A DNA stretch of 10,621 bases, from contig DATIZX010000020.1 of assembly GCA_035516795.1 (NCBI GenBank), forward strand, positions 1-10,621. The letters run 5' to 3'. Of the stretch, positions 6,701 through 10,621 are shown piece after piece. The first letter of the stretch is position 1. Every line of letters starts with the position of its first letter. A program made the translations under genes and the position numbers. The notes beneath the pieces were generated by a model. It ran no database searches. It worked only from the letters and a program-made list of their open reading frames with translations, and had not been told where the DNA came from. Origin of the DNA: DATJBF01 sp035516795. Lineage in GTDB: Bacteria; Verrucomicrobiota; Verrucomicrobiia; Palsa-1439.

Positions 6701-6918
6701 ATGATGTGACGGTCACGTGGAGAACCGTCGGCGGCCGGACCAACGCGGTTCAAGCCACCAGTGGAGATACGAACGGAGGCTACACGACCAACAGTTTCTC
6801 CGACATCAGCGGATCGCTCATTATTCCAGGCAGTGGCGATGTGACAGCCAGCTACACTGACAACGGTGGCGCAACCAATATTCCGTCCCGATTCTACCGG
6901 GTCCGGCTCATACCATAA
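3760..6918 (+). CDS. Secreted multidomain PL1-type pectate lyase with N-terminal beta-sandwich and Fn3-like domains
   Basis: The product (1052 residues) should cleave pectate outside the cell by Ca-dependent beta-elimination. I chose ATG 3760 because it begins a signal peptide (about 1-23, ending LTQA); an upstream GTG at 3577 would bury it. Domains in order: an unrecognised beta-rich domain (about 24-240); an Fn3-like domain (about 258-341, YTTLSWTPSQ...YYWRVDEV...VWQFRT); the lyase beta-helix (about 345-780) with FPGAEGYG, GGRGGRV (357-363), GPRTVVFRVSG (391-401), ITIAGQTAPGEGI (418-430) and DHCSISWTMDEA (477-488); calcium loops DTDHDGLPDWWE (785-796) and DPDGDGYTALEDYL; an Ig-like domain (842-918); another loop DADGDGQNN (946-954); and a terminal module ending FYRVRLIP. 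Odd point: the family's RNPR motif reads RNWS (562-565), so activity or specificity may differ. There is no anchor, LPXTG or PEP-CTERM signal. The next lyase follows after 32 nt, probably in one transcript. Confidence 0.85.
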   Translation: MQWKYATLVAFALTCCWLQLTQATDSNYPSIDIDKRCCDSTAQHFTSWVLGNDLSGPQTNATHTFAITNYPGTNITCTITQTFPTNADSTIHLKCDWANKNGLGKYNLAMDGVWVETTVPVEQPNTNGAMSLSISGLTTGPHTITTYHNRIWTNLSYGAMSKCLVSADGVLMATVTPSFVATNDNDCAFAFFTVNAIDGQPVVVNFDPDHSGPLDNVILTGFEIDRPTSPGSTAVLPVPADGDEHIFANNDDPIPGSAGTGYTTLSWTPSQFAVSNDVYFGTNSATVASATHASPEFRGSLTTNVWSTATNLDSALTYYWRVDEVTTSGVYTGFVWQFRTRHLGFPGAEGYGRFARGGRGGRVIEVTNLLDYQTNEAVIAGSYRAAIEATGPRTVVFRVSGLIKLKRPCTINATNGFITIAGQTAPGEGICLSQYPAGITSCSDVNMRFIRCRLGDYNQGTDKDGIGLGNSNHSIIDHCSISWTMDEASSSRQSGAVGSGSANITFQHNIISEALNYSYHYDDDLRQQTGCTNCFQPHAFAASISGEIASYHHNLIAHCTQRNWSMAGGFAQGNRYAGSLDIRNNVVYNWTDKTTDGGVARCNYVKNYYKPYPPNPYKVWLLRLDPIDTNNAVVPQYYVDGNVMEGKNYDTNNWQLGTAIFVGNGSNAANAAELNIVHTNAEIYPSYVTTQTAREAFKSVLSDVGCNLPVADVIDQRVIREVRDGTWHYIGTNGPNYTINGVPQPQSAGPNYPGFIDTQTDVHDVATNSPNYPWPPYDTYNVEPDTDHDGLPDWWEVIHGTNPNSPPNDFSDSNADPDGDGYTALEDYLNWLAAPHTTCAQDSYVDVDLSQYTVGFTNSPVHSVFSPTNGGVVLLGDGKTARFTPTSGFSGLGSFSFAVVDAESSTLTNTVGVRVTPTPPPLTDFEQWQIDYFSSTNNPDADPNFDADGDGQNNMAEFLSGTDPTNSLSALRIISATRQSNDVTVTWRTVGGRTNAVQATSGDTNGGYTTNSFSDISGSLIIPGSGDVTASYTDNGGATNIPSRFYRVRLIP

Positions 6919-6936
6919 AAGGCTATGGCGCAGGCC

Positions 6937-6940
6937 GGAG
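6937..6940 (+). promoter_or_regulatory. Ribosome binding site of the second pectate lyase
   Basis: GGAG lies 10 nt before ATG 6951, a little far but usable. It supports ATG 6951, which also begins the signal peptide. The 32-nt gap after the previous stop leaves little room for a separate promoter or terminator. Confidence 0.5.
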
Positions 6941-6950
6941 AAATTAGAAA

Positions 6951-9221
6951 ATGAAATTTGAGCACGCCCCGTGTTTTTGCCGCCGTCGTCTATTCTCTTG
7001 CGTCTGTGTCATCGGCTTATGGTTGCTGCGGATTGCAGTCGCGCCCGCCCAGCAACCTGCGTTTCCCGGGGCAGAAGGATTCGGCGCTTTTGCCACCGGT
7101 GGACGTAGCGGCACAGTGTATCACGTTACCAATCTCAGTGATTCCGGATCGGGCAGCTTCCGCGATGCGGTTAGCGCTGCCAATCGCACCATCGTTTTCG
7201 ACGTGTCTGGCACGATCAATTTGTCCTCCAACTTGAGCATCAGTAAATCCAATCTGACAATCGCTGGCCAGACAGCGCCCGGTGACGGGATTGCAGTCAG
7301 GGGGTGGTTGACATCTGTCTCCGGGCGCAACGTAATCATCCGTTACATCCGCTGTCGCCCCGGCGACATCAATTGTCCCACCTTTCAAGACGACGCGTTC
7401 CATTTCGATACCGCCAGTAACTGCATTGCCGATCACGTGTCCGCCTCTTGGGACAATGACGAGGCGCTGTCCACAACGCACTCGACCAATATCACCGTTC
7501 AGTGGTGCATGATCGAGGAGCCGCTCGACTATTCCTGCCACGATGAAGGCACAGGTATCCAGCATCACGGGTATGGTTCACTGTTGCGCTACGGGGCCGG
7601 CAGATTAAGTTTCCACCATAATCTCTACGCTCACTGCAAAAGCCGAAACCCGCGGTTAGGCGATAATATCCGCCTCGATTTCGTCAATAACGTCATCTAC
7701 AACTGGGGCGATACCTGCGGGTACAACAGCGCAGCCGACACGAACGACAATATCACGGCGGGTAACCCAACTGGCGTGTTCACGCAGTACTTGAATTATG
7801 TTAACAATTACCTGATCATTGGGACTAACACGACGCAGAGCCCGCCGCGCGCGTTCAAATCTGATGCCGCCATGAACCGGGCGTCGTGCCAGATTTATCA
7901 GTCCAACAACTTAATCGATACCAACAAAACCGGCCCGCTCGCCGGTTACGACAAAGGCTGGGCATCCTTCTCTGGCAATTTCACAACGAACTCCACACCA
8001 TTTGCCGCTCCGCCGGTCACCACAGACTCGCCGACCGCCGCGTTTGTTCGCGTGCTTTCGTCGGGCGGCGCATCGCTCGTCCGTGATGCCGTGGATGCAG
8101 GAGTCGTCAGCAACGTGTTGACTCGTACCGGCCACATCATCAACTCCCAGACCGAAGTCGGCGGCTGGCCGACATTGAACTCGTTGCCTGCACCTCTGGA
8201 TACGGATCAAGATGGGATGCCGGATTTCTGGGAAGCCGCCATGGGATCGAACACGAACAACGCGACCGACCGCAACGACTTGATGCCCGATGGTTACACG
8301 CGCCTCGAATGGTATCTGAACTGGCTCGCTGCTCCGCACGCCCTGGCGACCAATTCCTTCGTGGATGTAGAGCTACGGCAATACACGGCCGGATTGTCAA
8401 ACACTGCTTATGCTGTTGCTAGTCCAAGCAACGGCGTTGTCACAGTGCTGGGCGACGGCCACACTGCCCGTTTCACACCCACTCCGGGCTTTTCGGGAAT
8501 GGGAAGGTTTGTGTTCACCGCGACCGGCGATCCCGGCAGTCTTTCTGACACGGTCAGCGTGCTCGTGGCCTCCTCCGCGATCGCGCCGGTTGCGGCATTC
8601 ACGGCAAGTCCTGTTTCTGGCACCGAACCGCTAACGGTCCTCTTTACCGATGCTTCAACGGGAACTCCCCCGCTCAGCTTGACGTGGAATTTGGGAGACA
8701 GCACGATAACGAACACAAGTGATGGTGCCGGTTTTGGGCATATTTATGGTGCCGGCAGTTACACTGTGACACTCACCGCCAGCAACTCTGCCGGCACGAG
8801 CACATTGGTGTCGAACAATCTGATCCAGGTAATCACCGCGTTTCAGGCTTGGCAGTTGAAGTATTTCAACTGCACCAATTGCCCACAAGCGGACACCACG
8901 GCTGATCCGGATGGTGATGGCCAGAATAATCAGGCGGAGTTTCTCTCCGGAACCAATCCAACGAACAGCCAGTCGGCATTGCGCATCATTTCCGCCGGCA
9001 CCGTTAGCAACGACATTGTGATTACCTGGCGAACTGCGGGCGGCCACACGAACGTGGTCCAGGCAACGACTGGTGACGGGAATGGTGGGTATGACACCAA
9101 TTTCGCCTACATCAGCGGGCTGCTTACCATCACTGGCAGCGGTGACACAATGACCAATTATGTCGATGTCGGCGGGGCTACCAATGTCCCATCCCGTTAC
9201 TACCGGGTGCGGGTGCCGTAG
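6951..9221 (+). CDS. Secreted PL1-type pectate lyase with Ig-like and PKD domains
   Basis: The 756-residue protein has a positively charged start and hydrophobic core (RRRLFSCVCVIGLWLL), with signal cleavage near APA|QQ (residue 33). The lyase beta-helix begins at once: FPGAEGFGAFATGGRSG (38-54), TIVFDVSGTI (80-89), LTIAGQTAPGDGI (102-114), RYIRCRPGD (131-139), DHVSASWDNDEA (161-172), and FHHNLYAHCKSRNPRLGD (221-238), which keeps the RNPR motif expected to supply the catalytic arginine of PL1 enzymes. Then come a calcium loop DTDQDGMPDFWE (417-428), an Ig-like domain (467-540), a PKD domain (about 545-628, APVAAFTASPVSGTEPLTV...YTVTLTASNSAG), a loop DPDGDGQNN (652-660) and the same terminal module as the upstream lyase (ending YYRVRVP). 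It lacks the N-terminal beta-sandwich and Fn3-like parts of its neighbour. Similarity of both the lyase core and the tail suggests duplication followed by domain exchange. Role: extracellular cleavage of homogalacturonan. Confidence 0.9.
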   Translation: MKFEHAPCFCRRRLFSCVCVIGLWLLRIAVAPAQQPAFPGAEGFGAFATGGRSGTVYHVTNLSDSGSGSFRDAVSAANRTIVFDVSGTINLSSNLSISKSNLTIAGQTAPGDGIAVRGWLTSVSGRNVIIRYIRCRPGDINCPTFQDDAFHFDTASNCIADHVSASWDNDEALSTTHSTNITVQWCMIEEPLDYSCHDEGTGIQHHGYGSLLRYGAGRLSFHHNLYAHCKSRNPRLGDNIRLDFVNNVIYNWGDTCGYNSAADTNDNITAGNPTGVFTQYLNYVNNYLIIGTNTTQSPPRAFKSDAAMNRASCQIYQSNNLIDTNKTGPLAGYDKGWASFSGNFTTNSTPFAAPPVTTDSPTAAFVRVLSSGGASLVRDAVDAGVVSNVLTRTGHIINSQTEVGGWPTLNSLPAPLDTDQDGMPDFWEAAMGSNTNNATDRNDLMPDGYTRLEWYLNWLAAPHALATNSFVDVELRQYTAGLSNTAYAVASPSNGVVTVLGDGHTARFTPTPGFSGMGRFVFTATGDPGSLSDTVSVLVASSAIAPVAAFTASPVSGTEPLTVLFTDASTGTPPLSLTWNLGDSTITNTSDGAGFGHIYGAGSYTVTLTASNSAGTSTLVSNNLIQVITAFQAWQLKYFNCTNCPQADTTADPDGDGQNNQAEFLSGTNPTNSQSALRIISAGTVSNDIVITWRTAGGHTNVVQATTGDGNGGYDTNFAYISGLLTITGSGDTMTNYVDVGGATNVPSRYYRVRVP

Positions 9222-9283
9222 GACGGCCTAAAATTCAACGCTTTTTGCAGGTTTTTGCATTTTCTCCACGCTGGGAATTAAGG

Positions 9284-9289
9284 TATCAT
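9284..9289 (+). promoter_or_regulatory. Weak -10-like element upstream of the PL9 gene
   Basis: TATCAT (9284-9289) matches five of six -10 positions, but no good -35 lies 16-18 bp upstream; TTGCAT (9256-9261) is 22 bp away. Two copies of TTTTTGCA (9242-9249 and 9252-9259) lie just before it, 10 bp apart. The 150-nt gap makes a separate promoter for the third lyase plausible, not shown. Confidence 0.25.
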
Positions 9290-9301
9290 TCCTGCAACAC
9301 T

Positions 9302-9317
9302 GGGGCTATGGTGCCCC
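9302..9317 (+). other. Small hairpin in the leader of the PL9 gene
   Basis: GGGGC (9302-9306) pairs with GCCCC (9313-9317) around loop TATGGT. An outer GCAAC (9294-9298) / GTTGC (9324-9328) pairing could extend it with internal loops. No T tract follows, so an intrinsic terminator for the upstream lyase is unlikely; a leader structure is possible. Confidence 0.35.
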
Positions 9318-9361
9318 TGTCCGGTTGCTGGCGTTCGCGTCAGTTACGGGTGCATCAACTT

Positions 9362-9366
9362 GGGAG
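9362..9366 (+). promoter_or_regulatory. Ribosome binding site of the PL9 gene
   Basis: GGGAG lies 5 nt before ATG 9372. It is one of the few clear Shine-Dalgarno-like sites in the window and supports this start, which also opens the signal peptide. Confidence 0.6.
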
Positions 9367-9371
9367 ACGCG

Positions 9372-10621
9372 ATGAGAAAATTATCCGCATTCGCCGGCAA
9401 ACTTCACGGAACAATCATAATCTGTGCTCTGGCGGCGCTCGCCGGAACGGCAAGCGCCACCAATTATTACATCGCCACGTACGGCAGCGACAGCAACTCC
9501 GGCACGAGTACCAACGCCAATCAGGCTTGGGCTACGCTTGCGCATGCCGTGACCACTATGAGCGCTGGTGATACGGTTTACATGCGCGGCGGCAGCTATG
9601 CCACGTCATCGCAGATCGATATGAAAAAGATGGGCACCTCAGGCAGTGGCTACACCATCACCAATTATCCGGGCGAAGTACCGATCCTGGATTACACTAC
9701 CGAGCCTCGTGGCAGCTCGGAAGGCATCCGGATTACCGGTGCATATTGGCAGCTTTACGGACTTGTGATTACCAACGCCGCTCACAATGGTCTCAACATC
9801 CGGGGGAATGGCTCGCTCACGGGAAGCTTCAACTGGATCGAGCGCTGCGTCTTTGTCGGTTGCAGCAATAGCGGGTTCTTGGTCGGTTCCTCGTCTAGTC
9901 CAGGAAGCTACCTGCCCAGCAGCAACACCATCATAAACTGCGACGCCATTCGCAACTACGATGCGGGTCCGACGGCCTATGGCGGTAACGCAGATGGATT
10001 TAGCGCGAAATGGTACATTGGCCCGGGCAACAAGTTTATTGGGTGTCGCGCATGGCAGAATTCCGATGACGGGTGGGACCTGTGGATGGGCCAATCTCCG
10101 GTGCTTATCTCCAATTGCTGGGCATGGCAAAACGGCAGCAATGTCTGGAACTCCGGAACTTTCGAGGGTAACGGCAACGGATTCAAACTGGGTGGCAATA
10201 ATGTCGCGGCCAATCACACCCTTGTTTACTCGCTAGCTTACCAGAACATCAATAACGGCTCCGGCGGAAACGGCATCGACCAGAACGACAATACGGGCAG
10301 TCTGACCGTCGATCAGAACACCAGTTGGGGGAACAAGGGCTTAGACTTCAATTTAAACCACTCTCCCAACAAGACGGAACATCACACTGTCCGCAACAAC
10401 CTCGTGATCGGCGGAGGCGCTTCCAGGGTTTCCATCACGGCCAATTCAACAGTACAAAGCAATAGTTGGCAGGTGATCTCACCCGACCCCAATTCGAACG
10501 ACGTTTTGAGTATGGATGCCTCGCAACTCGCCGCACCCCGGCAAGCCGACGGCAGTTTACCGGTCATCACTTTGGTTCATCCGGTTTCCGGTGGCCGGTT
10601 GGTGGACAAGGGCATTATTAT
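9372..10621 (+). CDS. Secreted PL9 family pectate lyase (Pel9A/PelL-like), 3' end outside window
   Basis: The visible 416 residues run past the window end without a stop. Residues 1-29 are a clear signal peptide ending ASA. The mature start NYYIATYGSDSNSGTS and the following WATLAHAV...GDTVYMRGGSY are typical of right-handed beta-helix polysaccharide lyases. The active site matches PL9: NADGF supplies Asp208, SDDGWD supplies Asp232, Asp233 and Asp236, and GNGFKLGG supplies Lys272. In Pel9A of Erwinia chrysanthemi (Dickeya), Asp209, Asp233, Asp234 and Asp237 bind the catalytic calcium and Lys273 is the base; the spacing of 24, 1, 3 and 36 residues is identical here. The enzyme should cleave polygalacturonate by beta-elimination outside the cell. 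Further coils (GIDQNDNTGSLTV, 301-313) continue the helix. It follows two PL1-type lyases on the same strand, completing a pectin locus. C-terminal domains, if any, are not visible. Confidence 0.93.
   Translation, partial: MRKLSAFAGKLHGTIIICALAALAGTASATNYYIATYGSDSNSGTSTNANQAWATLAHAVTTMSAGDTVYMRGGSYATSSQIDMKKMGTSGSGYTITNYPGEVPILDYTTEPRGSSEGIRITGAYWQLYGLVITNAAHNGLNIRGNGSLTGSFNWIERCVFVGCSNSGFLVGSSSSPGSYLPSSNTIINCDAIRNYDAGPTAYGGNADGFSAKWYIGPGNKFIGCRAWQNSDDGWDLWMGQSPVLISNCWAWQNGSNVWNSGTFEGNGNGFKLGGNNVAANHTLVYSLAYQNINNGSGGNGIDQNDNTGSLTVDQNTSWGNKGLDFNLNHSPNKTEHHTVRNNLVIGGGASRVSITANSTVQSNSWQVISPDPNSNDVLSMDASQLAAPRQADGSLPVITLVHPVSGGRLVDKGII

Noticed and set aside
9222..9260. Intrinsic terminator after the second lyase at the T-rich stretch
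   Set aside because: There are T runs but no stable GC-rich stem immediately before them.

Overview
The window looks like an accessory segment of a Verrucomicrobiota chromosome, probably from the Pedosphaera/Limisphaerales side. That is an inference from style: large secreted polysaccharide lyases with DxDxDG calcium loops, a terminal module of the form AEFLSGTxPTNS...SALRIIS...FYRVR, weak or absent Shine-Dalgarno sites, moderately high GC, and no SusC/SusD genes beside the lyases. No rRNA, tRNA, CRISPR array, transposase or integrase was seen.

Left part (1-1360, + strand). The window opens inside a gene whose N-terminal half resembles the Panacea/SocA-type antitoxin domain (DUF4065). Three bases after its stop comes a second gene broken by two apparent single-base deletions, each at a run of C. 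Rejoining three reading frames gives one coherent protein of about 219 residues. The pair resembles an antitoxin plus decayed (or mis-sequenced) partner, but a toxin function is not demonstrated.

Middle (1360-1891). This stretch holds a tandem array of eleven 21-bp units inside a small reading frame (1472-1756) that would encode heptapeptide repeats. A 22-bp perfect palindrome spans the stop codon of that frame, and a second hairpin follows.

1892-3388 (- strand). A complete bifunctional NAD(P)HX epimerase/dehydratase (Nnr), a housekeeping metabolite-repair enzyme.

Right part (3389-10621, + strand). A pectin-degradation locus of three secreted proteins in the same orientation. The first two are multidomain PL1-type pectate lyases with related C-terminal tails (3760-6918 and 6951-9221, only 32 nt apart). 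The third is a PL9 pectate lyase (9372 to the window end, truncated) whose calcium-binding aspartates and catalytic lysine fall at exactly the spacing known for Pel9A. The region upstream of the first lyase carries two near-identical 15-bp direct repeats 21 bp apart, followed by a plausible sigma-70-type promoter; this suggests sugar-responsive control by an AraC-like regulator encoded elsewhere. Together the three enzymes would cleave homogalacturonan outside the cell, with accessory beta-sandwich, Fn3-like and PKD modules helping binding or spacing.

The best candidates for something undescribed are the heptapeptide-repeat frame, the broken Panacea-type pair, the unrecognised N-terminal domain and altered arginine motif of the first lyase, and the direct-repeat operator.
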